From Palsa-504 sp963753195 (GTDB taxonomy: Bacteria > Actinomycetota > Actinomycetes > Streptosporangiales > Streptosporangiaceae): a DNA stretch of 64,000 bases. The notes below the pieces were generated by a model that saw only the letters and a list, made by a program, of their open reading frames with translations, made no database searches and was not told the origin of the DNA. The stretch is from NCBI GenBank assembly GCA_963753195.1, contig CAVWBH010000009.1, positions 806,001-870,000 of the forward strand. Reading direction: 5' to 3'. Positions 49,762-62,861 of this stretch are shown here, piece by piece. Made by a program: the position numbers and the translations under genes. The first letter of the stretch is position 1, and every line of letters begins with the position of its first letter.

Positions 49762-49822
49762 GCTCGATGCGCCGCCGTACCAGCTCTTACAGGTACAGCG
49801 GCACATCGACCAGGAAATGGCC

Positions 49823-50060
49823 TCAGCGCAGGTCGCCGTTGGTCATGCCGGCCGGCGCCTGCGGATAGGTGACCAGCCCGAGCTCGGCGCGGCTATCGAG
49901 CAGCGGATGACTGGGCAGCACGCGGACCGTGTAGCCGAACGGGCCGGGCCGGTCCAGCGGGACCTCACCGGAGTACCGGACCACGCCGGGAGGGTCCGCG
50001 GGCACGGCATAGACCTCGGCGGTCTCGGCCCCGGCAGCGGCGGCTCCCGCGGTCGCGGCG
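49823..50060 (-). pseudogene. Out-of-frame C-terminus of glgP
   Basis: Reads GAETAEVYAVPADPPGVVRY, then SGEVPLDRPGPFGYTVRVLP and ends SHPLLDSRAELGLVTYP...NGDLR, the usual C-terminal domain of actinobacterial glucan phosphorylases. It is displaced by a 31-nt tandem duplication: the 15-mer TCCCGCGGTCGCGGC occurs at 50045-50059 and 50076-50090. Deleting one 31-nt unit joins the frames exactly. Confidence 0.85.
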
Positions 50061-52604
50061 CGCGGCAGTGTCGGGTCCCGCGGTCGCGGCGCCGATGGAA
50101 GCGGCCACGGCGGACGCGGGCACGGCGGACACCGCCGGGGCGGGGGGCTCGGCGGTCAGGGTGATGTAGCCGGGCTGCACGATCTGGTCATCCTCGTCGG
50201 GCCGCCCGTAGACCACCTCCACGGTCACGTCGTCGCGGGTCAGCTCGCCCAGGGCCACCGAGACCCGGACGTCCAGCGCCGAGCCGAGGCGCTGCCCGGC
50301 GGACCCGGTCGGCTCGGACTCCACGTGCTCGATCCGCACCTGCGGCCAGGCGGCGATCACGCGCTGCTTCCAGGCGGCCAGCTCGCGGGCCGGACCGAAC
50401 CCGTCCGCGCCGGCCAGGGTCCGCGAGGACGCCGCGGCCGGCACGTACAGCTCGGTCACGTACTCCCGGACCATCCGCTCGGCCTGGACCTTCGGCCCGA
50501 GCGAGCGCATCGCGTGCCGGATCCGGTCCACCCAGCCCTGCGGGATCCCGTCCGCGTCGCGCTCGTAGAACAGCGGGGCCACCGACTTGCCGATCAGCTC
50601 GTACAGCGCCTGGGCCTCGAGCTCGTCCCGCCGCGTGACGTCGGCCACACCGTCAGCGGAAGGGATCTCCCACCCGTTGCCGCCGTCGTACCACTCGTCC
50701 CACCAGCCGTCCCGGACCGACAGGTTCAGCCCGCCGTTCATCGCGGCCTTCATGCCCGAGGTGCCGCAGGCCTCCAGCGGGCGCAGCGGGTTGTTCAGCC
50801 AGACGTCGCAGCCCTGCACCAGGGTGTGCGACATGGCCATGTCGTAGTCGGGCAGGAACACGATCCGGCGCCGCACGTCCGGGGTGTCGGTGTACTGGAC
50901 CATCTGCTGGATCAGGGCCTTGCCGCCGTCGTCGGCGGGATGGGCCTTGCCCGCCACGATGATCTGCACCGGCCGCTCCGGGTCGTTCAGCAGCCGGGCG
51001 AGCTGGACCGGGTCGGTCAGCATGAGCGTGAGGCGCTTGTAGGACGGCACCCGGCGGGCGAACCCGATGGTGAGCACGTTCTCGTCGAGGAGTTCGTCGG
51101 TCCAGGTCAGCTCGGCCTCCGACGCGCCCCGCTGCTGCCAGGAGGCGCGCAGCCGGCGCCGGGTCTCGGCCACCAGCCGGGCCCGCAGCTCGTGGCGGGC
51201 GGCCCAGATCTCCGCGGGCGGAGCCACCGAGGCCCGGTCCCAGTCCCCCCCGGCCGCGAGGGCGGCCTGGGGGGACGGCATCCCACCGGGCGCCAGCAGC
51301 CCCCCGATCTCCGGCGCCACCCAGGTCGGCGTGTGCACGCCGTTGGTGATCGAGCCGATGGGCACCTCGCTGGTGTCGAACCCCGGCCACAGGCCCGCGA
51401 ACATGGCCCGGCTCACCTCGCCGTGCAATCGCGAGACGCCGTTGACCCGCTGGGCCAGCCGCATGCCCATGACGGCCATGTTGAACACGCCGGGATCGCC
51501 GCCCGGGTAGGTCTCCGCGCCGAGCGCGAGCACCCGGTCGATGGGCAGCAGCGGGTCGTCGTCAAAGTGCTGGCGGATCAGCTCGCGGTCGAAGCGGTCG
51601 ATGCCGGCCGGGACCGGCGTGTGCGTGGTGAACACCGTGCCCGCCCGGCAGACCTCGATGGCCTCGTCAAAGCTCAGGCCGCGCTCGGCGTACTCGCGGA
51701 TCCGCTCCAGGCCGAGGAACCCGGCGTGCCCCTCGTTGGTGTGGAACACCTCGGGCGACGGGTGGCCGGTCAGCGCGCAGAAGGCGCGCACCGCCCGCAT
51801 GCCCCCGATGCCGAGCAGCAGTTCCTGGCGGAGCCGGTGGTCGCTGCCGCCGCCGTACAGCCGGTCGGTGACCTCGTGCAGGTCAGCCTCGTTCTCCTCG
51901 ACGTAGGAGTCGAGCAGCAGCAGCGGGATCCGCCCCACGTGCGCCACCCAGACCTGGGCGGCCAGCTGACCGTCGGCGGGCAGCGCGACCGCGACGTGCA
52001 CCGGGGCGCCCGCCGCGTCGCGCAGCAGCTCAAGCGGCTGGCCGTTCGGGTCATCGCTGGGGTAGCGCTCGGCCTGCCAGCCGTCGGCGGACAGCGACTG
52101 GGTGAAGTACCCGTGCCGGTACAGCAGCCCGACGCCGATCAGCGGTACGCCGAGGTCGCTGGCCGACTTCAGGTGATCCCCGGCCAGGATGCCCAGGCCG
52201 CCGGAGTACTGCGGCAGCGCGGCGGTGATCCCGTACTCCGGGGAGAAGTACGCCACGGCCGCCGGGCCCACCGGCCCTGTGTCGGCCAGCCCTGCGCCGG
52301 CCAGCCCGGCGTCGGCGTACCACTGCGGGCCGGACAGGTACTCGCGCAGGTCCTGCTCGGCCGCGTGCAGCCGGCCGAGGAAATCGTCATCGTCGGCCAG
52401 GGCCGAGATCCGGTCCGGCGGCAGCGCGCTGAGCATCGCGATCGGGTCGCCGCCGGAGGCCTGCCACGCGGCGGGGTCGATCGAGGAAAACAGGTCGGCG
52501 GTCGGCGCGTGCCAGGACCAGCGGAGGTTCAGCATCAACCCCTGCAGCGGGGCCAGCGGCGCGGGCAGGCTGATGCGGACGGTGAACCGGCGAATCGCTC
52601 TCAC
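49965..52604 (-). CDS. glgP: Alpha-glucan phosphorylase, frameshifted at the C-terminus
   Basis: 879 aa as an open frame from GTG 52604. GT35 enzyme of the DUF3417-containing type, releasing glucose-1-phosphate from alpha-glucan. DUF3417 ~1-115, then AYFSPEYGITAALPQYSGGLGILAGDHLKS, FHTNEGHAGFLGLERI, VPSYKRLTL and the PLP-lysine region ACGTSGMKAAMNGGLNLSVRDGWWDEWY. The last ~50 residues (RRDRGSRRCRGRDRR...) are a frameshift product (see 49823-50060). Catalytic residues are untouched. Divergent from glgE. Confidence 0.9.
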   Translation of the reverse strand: MRAIRRFTVRISLPAPLAPLQGLMLNLRWSWHAPTADLFSSIDPAAWQASGGDPIAMLSALPPDRISALADDDDFLGRLHAAEQDLREYLSGPQWYADAGLAGAGLADTGPVGPAAVAYFSPEYGITAALPQYSGGLGILAGDHLKSASDLGVPLIGVGLLYRHGYFTQSLSADGWQAERYPSDDPNGQPLELLRDAAGAPVHVAVALPADGQLAAQVWVAHVGRIPLLLLDSYVEENEADLHEVTDRLYGGGSDHRLRQELLLGIGGMRAVRAFCALTGHPSPEVFHTNEGHAGFLGLERIREYAERGLSFDEAIEVCRAGTVFTTHTPVPAGIDRFDRELIRQHFDDDPLLPIDRVLALGAETYPGGDPGVFNMAVMGMRLAQRVNGVSRLHGEVSRAMFAGLWPGFDTSEVPIGSITNGVHTPTWVAPEIGGLLAPGGMPSPQAALAAGGDWDRASVAPPAEIWAARHELRARLVAETRRRLRASWQQRGASEAELTWTDELLDENVLTIGFARRVPSYKRLTLMLTDPVQLARLLNDPERPVQIIVAGKAHPADDGGKALIQQMVQYTDTPDVRRRIVFLPDYDMAMSHTLVQGCDVWLNNPLRPLEACGTSGMKAAMNGGLNLSVRDGWWDEWYDGGNGWEIPSADGVADVTRRDELEAQALYELIGKSVAPLFYERDADGIPQGWVDRIRHAMRSLGPKVQAERMVREYVTELYVPAAASSRTLAGADGFGPARELAAWKQRVIAAWPQVRIEHVESEPTGSAGQRLGSALDVRVSVALGELTRDDVTVEVVYGRPDEDDQIVQPGYITLTAEPPAPAVSAVPASAVAASIGAATAGPDTAARRDRGSRRCRGRDRRGLCRARGPSRRGPVLR

Positions 52605-52822
52605 GGGCAGACCTTAGTTGGTCAGCACGCGACACGCCGAACCGGCCGCTGGAATCGGGCCGGCCCGAGGCCGTTCGGTGATAGAAAATAACTTCGAATC
52701 AGGCCGAACGAACAGTGGCTTTACGGCCCGGCAGACGCCAGTGTGACGGCCGGCACCGCCGTGGTGGGCATAGGCGACCCCGCGCTGGCATGAACCGCCC
52801 CGTGGTCGGTAGCGTAACCAGC
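52605..52822. other. Divergent promoter region glgP/glgE
   Basis: No gene. Contains CCGTTCGG (52671-52678) and CCGAACG (52703-52709) as an inverted pair around an AT-rich stretch (ATAGAAAATAACTTCGAATC), and TAGCGT (52810-52815) 7 nt before the glgE GTG, suggesting a leaderless glgE mRNA. Confidence 0.5.
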
Positions 52823-54859
52823 GTGATTGGACGAATCCCGATCCTTGACCTCGAGCCCGCGGTGGACTGCGGCGCCCGCCCGGCCAAGGCCGTGGCCGGC
52901 GAGACCTTCGCGGTCAGCGCCACCGTGTTCCGCGAGGGCCACGGCCTCATCGGGGTCGCAGCGGTGCTGAGAGACCCGGAGCGCAACCGCGGCCCCCTGG
53001 TGCGGATGCGCGAGCTCGCCCCCGGCACCGACCGCTACGGCGCGGAGGTCACCGTGACCTCCGAGGGGCTATGGCGCTACCACGTGGAGGCCTGGGCCGA
53101 CCCGATCGCGAGCTGGCACCACGATGCGGCCATCAAGATCCCGGCCGGCCAGGACGTGGAGCTGATGCTCACCGAGGGCGCCCTGCTGTTCGGGCGGGCG
53201 GCGCGGCGGATCCCGCAGCCGCCCGGGGCCAGCCGCCCGGCCGCGGCCCGGACCGCGCTGCGGGCGCTGGTCGCGCTCCTGCGCGACCGCGGCCTGCCCC
53301 CGGAGCAGCGGCTCGCGGGGACCGAGGACCCCGCCATCGCGGCCATCCTGGCGCGGTGGCCGCTGCGTGACCTGGTCACCCGGTCCCGGGCGCTGCCGGT
53401 GCAGGCGGACCGGGAACGGGCGCTGTACGGGTCGTGGTACGAGCTGTTCCCGCGGTCCGAAGGGGCCCTGGTCGACCCGACGGGCCAGGCGCCGCCGGTC
53501 TCGGGCACGCTGCGCACCGCGGCCCGGCGGCTGGACGCGGTCGCGGACATGGGCTTCGACGTGGTGTACCTGCCGCCGGTGCACCCGATCGGAGTCACCT
53601 TCCGCAAGGGCCCGAACAACACGCTGACCCCCCAGGACGGCGATCCGGGCTCGCCCTGGGCGATCGGGTCCGCCGACGGCGGGCACGACGCGATCCACCC
53701 CGACCTGGGCACGTTCGAGGACTTTGACTACTTCGTGGGCCGCAGCCGTGAGCTCGGCATGGAGGTCGCGCTCGACCTGGCCCTGCAGGCCTCGCCCGAT
53801 CACCCGTGGGTGAAGGAGCACCCGGAGTGGTTCACCACCCGGGCCGACGGCTCCATCGCCTACGCCGAGAACCCGCCCAAGAAGTACCAGGACATCTACC
53901 CGCTGAACTTCGACAACGACCCGGAGGGGATCTACGCCGAGGTGCTGCGGGTGGTGCGGCTGTGGATCGACCACGGGGTCACGATCTTCCGGGTGGACAA
54001 CCCCCACACCAAGCCGCTGCGGTTCTGGGAGCGGCTGCTGACGCAGATCCGGGTCAGCCACCCTGACGTGCTGTTCCTGGCTGAGGCGTTCACCCGCCCG
54101 GCCATGATGGCGGCCCTGGCCAAGATCGGCTTCGACCAGTCCTACACGTACTTCACCTGGCGCAACAGCGTGCCGGAGCTGACCGAGTACGCGCTCGAGC
54201 TGTCCGGTCCGGCCGCCGCCTACATGCGGCCCAACCTGTTCACCAACACCCCGGACATCCTGAATGAGTATCTGCAGTACGGCGGGCTGCCGGCGTTCAA
54301 GATCAGGGCCGTGCTGGCCTCGATGCTCGCCCCGACGTGGGGCGTCTACTCCGGGTTCGAACTGGGCGAGCACGTCCCGGTGCGGCCGGGCAGCGAGGAG
54401 TACCTGGACTCGGAGAAGTACCAGTACCGGCCGCGTGACTGGGCGGCGGCCGCCCGGGATCACCTGGGCATCGCGGACTTCATCACCGAACTCAACCGGA
54501 TCAGGCGCGCCCACCCGGCCCTGCACAGACTTCGCAATCTGCGCTTTCATCACGTTGACCAGCCGGAACTGATGTGTTTCTCCAAACGGACGGGTAGTAT
54601 CCCGGCAAGCCCGATGACGGGCTCGCCGGGGCCAGCGGCCCCCGGCGCGGACACGATCCTGGTCGTCGTCAACGTCAACCCGTTCCAGACCAGGGAGGCG
54701 ACGGTCTGGCTCGACCTGCCCGAGCTCGGCGTGGGCAGCCAGTTCACCGTGACTGACGAGCTGACCGGCGAGTCCTACACGTGGGGGGGAGCCAACTACG
54801 TCCGCCTGGACCCGGCGACGCGGCCTGCTCACATCTTTACCGTGACCCCCGGTGTGTAG
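52823..54859 (+). CDS. glgE: Alpha-1,4-glucan:maltose-1-phosphate maltosyltransferase
   Basis: 678 aa from GTG 52823, chosen because the family begins IGRIPILDLEPAVDCG; an ATG at 52790 is less likely. GH13_3 enzyme that extends glucan from maltose-1-phosphate. N-terminal beta domain ~1-120 (AKAVAGETFAVSATVFREGH), catalytic barrel with nucleophile Asp in GVTIFRVDNPHTKPLRFWE, acid Glu in VLFLAEAFTRPAMM, and YFTWRNSVPELTEY. First gene of glgE-treS-mak-glgB. Confidence 0.95.
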   Translation: MIGRIPILDLEPAVDCGARPAKAVAGETFAVSATVFREGHGLIGVAAVLRDPERNRGPLVRMRELAPGTDRYGAEVTVTSEGLWRYHVEAWADPIASWHHDAAIKIPAGQDVELMLTEGALLFGRAARRIPQPPGASRPAAARTALRALVALLRDRGLPPEQRLAGTEDPAIAAILARWPLRDLVTRSRALPVQADRERALYGSWYELFPRSEGALVDPTGQAPPVSGTLRTAARRLDAVADMGFDVVYLPPVHPIGVTFRKGPNNTLTPQDGDPGSPWAIGSADGGHDAIHPDLGTFEDFDYFVGRSRELGMEVALDLALQASPDHPWVKEHPEWFTTRADGSIAYAENPPKKYQDIYPLNFDNDPEGIYAEVLRVVRLWIDHGVTIFRVDNPHTKPLRFWERLLTQIRVSHPDVLFLAEAFTRPAMMAALAKIGFDQSYTYFTWRNSVPELTEYALELSGPAAAYMRPNLFTNTPDILNEYLQYGGLPAFKIRAVLASMLAPTWGVYSGFELGEHVPVRPGSEEYLDSEKYQYRPRDWAAAARDHLGIADFITELNRIRRAHPALHRLRNLRFHHVDQPELMCFSKRTGSIPASPMTGSPGPAAPGADTILVVVNVNPFQTREATVWLDLPELGVGSQFTVTDELTGESYTWGGANYVRLDPATRPAHIFTVTPGV

Positions 54860-54907
54860 GACCTTGGTAAAGACGCACCCTGACCGGAAAGACCAGGAGA
54901 TTCGGCC

Positions 54908-56680
<1,773 letters not shown>

Positions 56681-56765
56681 CGCCATGCCCGCATTGGTGC
56701 CTGTATCGCATGCTGTGTCGCACGCCGGGTCGCATGCCGCGAGGAAGACGGGGTAAGGCAGCTTC

Positions 56766-58169
56766 ATGGAGTTCGAAGACGGGCTGGCTGCGTGGCTGGT
56801 CAAGCAGCGGTGGTTTGCCGGCAAGGGGCGGACCGTCCACGACCTCGCGGTCGTGGCCGACACCGAGATCATCCCCGGCGACCCGGGCCTGCGGCACCTG
56901 CTGGTCACCGTCTCGCACGGCGCGACCTCCGACTGCTACCAGCTGTTCATCGGCCAGCGCGCCCGGCTGCCCGCCCGGCTCCGGCACGCCCGGATCGGGT
57001 CATTCGACGGGTGGCAGATCTACGACGGGCTGCACGACAGCGACCTGACCCGGACGCTGCTGGACGCGATCGTGGCCGACCGCGCCGTCGGCGCGCTGCG
57101 CTTCGGCCAGATCCCCGGGGCCGACCTGTCCTGGGCCACCGGGACGCCCGGCGGCCTGGACAGCCTGGTGCTGACCGGCGAGCAGAGCAACACCAGCCTG
57201 GTGTTCGGGGAATCGGCCATCTTCAAGGTGTTCCGCCGGGTCGCGCCGGGCCCCAACCCGGAACTGGAGGTCTCCGCGGCGCTGGCCGAGCTCGGCTCGA
57301 CGCACATCGCCGAGCCGTACGGCTGGGTCGAGACCCGCATCGACGGCGCGACCACGATCCTGGGTATCTTGTCCCGCTACCTGCGCGCCGCCTCGGACGG
57401 CTGGTCGCTGGCCGCGACCAGCGTCCGCGACCTGTACGCACTGCACCGCGGCGACGGAGAGTGGGCCGGGAGCCCCGGGGGCAGCGGCCCGCTGGCCGTC
57501 GGCACGGCGGGTGAGGCCGGCGGCGACTTCGCGGGCGAGGCCGAACGGCTCGGCGTGGCGACGGCCCAGGTCCACGCGGACCTGGCCGAGGCGTTCGGGA
57601 CCTCGGAGCTCGAGCCCGACGCCCTGCGGGAGCTGGCCGAGCAGATGTTCCGGCGGCTCGACATGGCCATCGCGGCCGTGCCCGAGCTGGGCGCCTACGC
57701 CGACAAGGTCGGCGACGCCTACTCCAAAGCGGCCAAGCTGACCGAGCCGGTCCCCGTCCAGCGGGTGCACGGCGACTACCACCTGGGCCAGGCCATGCGG
57801 ACCCGGACCGGCTGGGTGGTGCTCGACTTCGAGGGCGAGCCGGCCAGCCCGCTGGCCCAGCGCCGGGCCCGCTCCTCACCGCTGCGGGACGTGGCCGGCA
57901 TGATCCGTTCGTTCGACTACGCGGCCCGGCACCAGCTGGTCAGCCATCCCGAGCGGGCCCGCCTGGCCCCGGTGGCCGGCGAGTGGGTGCGGCGCAACGC
58001 CGAGGCGTTCTGCGCGGGCTACGCCGAAGCCGGCGGCCTCGACCCGGAGCGCAACGCCGTGCTGCTGCGCGCCCTGCTGCTGGACAAGGCGGTCTACGAG
58101 GTCATCTACGAAGCCAGGAACCGTCCGAACTGGCTCAGCATCCCGCTCGAGTCAATCGCCGAAATGTAG
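56766..58169 (+). CDS. mak: Maltokinase
   Basis: 467 aa, Mak/Pep2 family with an aminoglycoside-kinase-like fold. ATP-dependent maltose to maltose-1-phosphate, the GlgE substrate. N-terminal cap LVKQRWFAGKGRTV; catalytic VQRVHGDYHLGQAMRT and VVLDFEGEPASPL; SPLRDVAGMIRSFDYAA. Located between treS and glgB, completing the TreS-Mak-GlgE-GlgB route. Ribosome binding site is weak (AAGGCAG). Confidence 0.94.
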   Translation: MEFEDGLAAWLVKQRWFAGKGRTVHDLAVVADTEIIPGDPGLRHLLVTVSHGATSDCYQLFIGQRARLPARLRHARIGSFDGWQIYDGLHDSDLTRTLLDAIVADRAVGALRFGQIPGADLSWATGTPGGLDSLVLTGEQSNTSLVFGESAIFKVFRRVAPGPNPELEVSAALAELGSTHIAEPYGWVETRIDGATTILGILSRYLRAASDGWSLAATSVRDLYALHRGDGEWAGSPGGSGPLAVGTAGEAGGDFAGEAERLGVATAQVHADLAEAFGTSELEPDALRELAEQMFRRLDMAIAAVPELGAYADKVGDAYSKAAKLTEPVPVQRVHGDYHLGQAMRTRTGWVVLDFEGEPASPLAQRRARSSPLRDVAGMIRSFDYAARHQLVSHPERARLAPVAGEWVRRNAEAFCAGYAEAGGLDPERNAVLLRALLLDKAVYEVIYEARNRPNWLSIPLESIAEM

Positions 58170-58181
58170 CCGGGAAGGTCC

Positions 58182-60356
<2,175 letters not shown>

Positions 60357-60357
60357 C

Positions 60358-60379
60358 GGGCCCCGCGGAGTAGGGGCCC
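60358..60379. terminator. Hairpin after glgB
   Basis: GGGCCCC-N8-GGGGCCC directly after the glgB stop, with a second GC-rich stem following. It separates convergent glgB and the DUF5709 gene. Confidence 0.55.
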
Positions 60380-60412
60380 GGGCCGCTCGGAGTGGCGGTC
60401 CGGGCCGGGCCG

Positions 60413-60940
60413 TTACTCCGAGCGGATGTCGTAGTCGTCTTCCTCGACGACGTGCACGGCCGCTTCCTCGGCGGTCGCCGCGCCGCCGGCGAACCCGGCG
60501 TCAGTCGCGACCAGGTCCGCTTCCTCGTCGGGATGGGCGCCCTCGTCCTCGGCGACCAGCCGGCCGGCCCGGGGATCGGGGCCGTCGTCGAGGAGCAGCC
60601 CGTCCACGTCCTCATCGCCCGCGTCCTCGCCCGCGTCGACGTCCTCGAAGCCTGCGAGGTCGTCGTCGTCCTCGTCGTCCTCGTCGGCGTCCGCGAGCGC
60701 ATCCTCGGTGCGGTCGGCCGTGTCGTCCGGCTCCTCCTCGGCCAGCAGCTGGTCCAGGGACTCGCCGTCGGACTGCTCGTCGGCGGTGACGCCGTAGCGC
60801 ATCCCGGCCGACCACCGCTCCGGCGGGGCGACGCCCCGGTCCAGCGGATCGTAGCCGGGATCGCCGCTGAGGGAGTCTGATGGTTCCTGCACCTCGTAGT
60901 CGTCCAGGTCAGAGGACTCATGGCGCCGTTCGTCAGGCAT
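60413..60940 (-). CDS. DUF5709-type acidic protein
   Basis: 175 aa, strongly acidic (runs such as EDDEDDDD near the middle). SGDPGYDPLDRGVAPPERWSA with AGMRYGVTADEQ is the recognisable conserved part of the actinobacterial DUF5709 family. No membrane segment; likely soluble and partly disordered. Starts within the 3' end of the alpha/beta hydrolase gene (8-bp overlap). Confidence 0.75.
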   Translation of the reverse strand: MPDERRHESSDLDDYEVQEPSDSLSGDPGYDPLDRGVAPPERWSAGMRYGVTADEQSDGESLDQLLAEEEPDDTADRTEDALADADEDDEDDDDLAGFEDVDAGEDAGDEDVDGLLLDDGPDPRAGRLVAEDEGAHPDEEADLVATDAGFAGGAATAEEAAVHVVEEDDYDIRSE

Positions 60941-61724
60941 CGGTCGGGACCTCCCAGTGTGTCGGTAGCGTCATAGTAGGCGGCACCAGCGCGGCCGGGT
61001 TGACGCGGCGCACAATCTCGCTCAGCGCGATGCGCACGTACGACTCGCCGACCCACAGGTGCTTGGCCCCCGGCACGGCGATGACCTCGGCCGCCGGGTC
61101 ACGGGCGAACCGCCGCCGGGCCTCGTCGGGACGCAGGTAGTCATCAAGCTCCGGGACCAGCGCCACCAGCGGCTTACCCGACGCGGCCCACCGGTCCAGC
61201 TCGGCCTCGCCGGCCCGGTGCAGCGGGGGTGACAGCAGGATCGCGCCCTCGATGCCGCGGTCCGGCGCGGGGGCACCGGCTTTCACGGCACTGGCGTCGG
61301 CGTCCAGGCCCCACTTCAGGGCCAGCTCGGTGCCGAACGACCAGCCGACGAGCCACCGGGCGGGCAGGCCCGCGTCGACCGCCCAGGTGACCGCGGCTGA
61401 CACGTCGTACCGTTCGGCCTCTCCTGCGTCGAATTCCCCTTCGCTGGTCCCCTGCCAGGAAGAAGTGCCCCGGGTGTTGAACCTCAGCACGGCCAGCTGG
61501 GCCAGGGCGGGCAGGCGGAAGGCCGCCTTCTTGAGCAGGTGGCTGTCCATCATCCCGCCGTGCGTCGGCAGCGGGTGCAGCCAGATCAGCGTGCCGACCG
61601 GGTCCGCGTCGGCCGGCACGGCCAGCTCGCCCACCAGCCGCAGCCCGTCCGAGGTCAGCAGCGTGATCGGGGTGCGCTTGGCCGGCAGCACCGTAGCGGG
61701 CCTGATCAGGGTGTCTGGATTCAA
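60933..61724 (-). CDS. Alpha/beta hydrolase
   Basis: 263 aa from TTG 61724 (GGAGG 8 nt upstream), overlapping the stop of the preceding gene (TTGA). Nucleophile elbow GWSFGTE, oxyanion region LIWLHPLPTHGG and FNTRGTSSWQG, acid near VPELDDYLRPDEA, His in VPGAKHLWVGE. Resembles actinobacterial KANL3/Tex30-like or dienelactone-hydrolase-like enzymes; substrate unknown. Confidence 0.82.
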   Translation of the reverse strand: MNPDTLIRPATVLPAKRTPITLLTSDGLRLVGELAVPADADPVGTLIWLHPLPTHGGMMDSHLLKKAAFRLPALAQLAVLRFNTRGTSSWQGTSEGEFDAGEAERYDVSAAVTWAVDAGLPARWLVGWSFGTELALKWGLDADASAVKAGAPAPDRGIEGAILLSPPLHRAGEAELDRWAASGKPLVALVPELDDYLRPDEARRRFARDPAAEVIAVPGAKHLWVGESYVRIALSEIVRRVNPAALVPPTMTLPTHWEVPTDA

Positions 61725-62023
61725 CTGCCTGTCCTCCTCATCCGGCGCGGGCCGCGGCGCAGCCGGTTCTGCCAGCAGGCCCGGTGCCAGTGCCTGCGCT
61801 CATCCACGCCGGTGTTGATCCCGTCGGCGGGCCAGGCGACCACGTGCGGCGTGCCCGGCGTGATCTCCTGGTCGCAGCCCGGGCAGCGGTAGGCCTTCGT
61901 CGTGCCCGCGCCGGGCTGCAGCCGCACTACCCAGTCCCCATCGGGCCATTCCTCGACGCGCTCAGGCCCGGGCACCGGGTCGGGCGGACCGGAGCGCTCG
62001 CGGCGGATCTTGCGCGGGCTCAC
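61721..62023 (-). CDS. Small zinc-ribbon-like protein divergent from nucS
   Basis: 100 aa from GTG 62023. Centre contains AYRCPGCDQEITPGTPHVVAWP and later RRHWHRACW, giving two Cys, then His/His/Cys, a plausible treble-clef-type zinc site. Basic ends. Conserved near nucS in actinobacteria, as I recall; function unknown. TAGGCT 8 nt before the GTG suggests a leaderless mRNA. Confidence 0.7.
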   Translation of the reverse strand: MSPRKIRRERSGPPDPVPGPERVEEWPDGDWVVRLQPGAGTTKAYRCPGCDQEITPGTPHVVAWPADGINTGVDERRHWHRACWQNRLRRGPRRMRRTGS

Positions 62024-62031
62024 ATCGGATC

Positions 62032-62052
62032 AGCCTATTCGAGCGGTAGAGT
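62032..62052. promoter_or_regulatory. Divergent leaderless promoters of the Zn-protein gene and nucS
   Basis: Minus-strand TAGGCT (62037-62032) and plus-strand TAGAGT (62047-62052) each lie 8 nt before their GTG starts. The whole intergenic gap is only 37 bp. Confidence 0.5.
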
Positions 62053-62060
62053 TACCCGAC

Positions 62061-62717
62061 GTGCGGCTCGTCATCGCCCGGTGCAGCGTCGACTACGTCG
62101 GCCGGCTCACCGCTCACCTGCCTTCGGCGCTGCGCCTGCTCATCGTCAAGGCGGACGGGTCTGTCCTGGTGCACAGCGACGGCGGCTCGTACAAGCCGCT
62201 GAACTGGATGTCGCCGCCGTGCCGGCTGACCGAGGAGCCGGGACGGTGGTCGGTCAGCAACAAGGCCGGCGAGACCCTGGTGATCACGATTTCCGAGGTG
62301 ATGAGCGACACCTCAGTGGATCTCGGGGTGGATCCGGGGCTGGTCAAGGACGGCGTCGAGGCGCATCTGCAGGAGCTGCTGGCCGTCCAGCTCGACCTGC
62401 TGGGAGACGGCTGGCGGCTGGTGCGCCGCGAGTTCCCGACCCCGATCGGCCCGGTGGACCTCATGTGCCGGGACGAGGCCGGGCTCAGCGTGGCCGTGGA
62501 GATCAAGCGGCGCGGCGAGATCGACGGGGTGGAGCAGCTGACCAGGTACCTGGACCTGCTGAACCGGGACCCGCTGCTGGCCCCGGTCCAGGGCGTGTTC
62601 GCCGCCCAGGAGATCAGGCCGCAGGCTCGCGTGCTCGCGGTCGACCGCGGCATCCGCTGCGTGACGCTCGACTACGACCGGATGCGCGGCGTGCTGTCGG
62701 AGGACACGCTGTTCTGA
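62061..62717 (+). CDS. nucS: Mismatch endonuclease NucS/EndoMS
   Basis: 218 aa from GTG 62061. Start (M)RLVIARCSVDYVGRLTAHLP is the family N-terminus. Nuclease core: GPVDLMCRDEAGLSVAVEIKRRGEIDGVEQLTRYL, with catalytic D, E-I-K and Q (RecB-like). It cuts double-stranded DNA at mismatches in actinobacteria that lack MutS/MutL, and its C-terminus (LSEDTLF) may bind the sliding clamp. Ends before a 50-bp palindrome. Confidence 0.93.
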   Translation: MRLVIARCSVDYVGRLTAHLPSALRLLIVKADGSVLVHSDGGSYKPLNWMSPPCRLTEEPGRWSVSNKAGETLVITISEVMSDTSVDLGVDPGLVKDGVEAHLQELLAVQLDLLGDGWRLVRREFPTPIGPVDLMCRDEAGLSVAVEIKRRGEIDGVEQLTRYLDLLNRDPLLAPVQGVFAAQEIRPQARVLAVDRGIRCVTLDYDRMRGVLSEDTLF

Positions 62718-62795
62718 CCCGCTTGTCGTGGCCTGCTCGTCGTGGCCCGCTTGTCGTGGCCCGCTCGCTCGTCTGGCCCGCTTGCCTGGCCCGCT
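62718..62795. repeat. Degenerate tandem repeats after nucS
   Basis: Five or so copies of a 13-18 bp unit of the type CCCGCTTGTCGTGGC, directly after the nucS stop. Confidence 0.75.
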
Positions 62796-62799
62796 CGCA

Positions 62800-62849
62800 T
62801 TATCGTGGATCGTTACTGCCCGCGCGCGGGCAGTAACGATCCACGATAA
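62800..62849. terminator. Perfect 50-bp palindrome, bidirectional terminator candidate
   Basis: 25-bp arms 62800-62824 and 62825-62849 with no spacer, ends TTATCG/CGATAA. Lies between convergent nucS and the SDR gene. Confidence 0.75.
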
Positions 62850-62861
62850 CGGGCTGACCGG

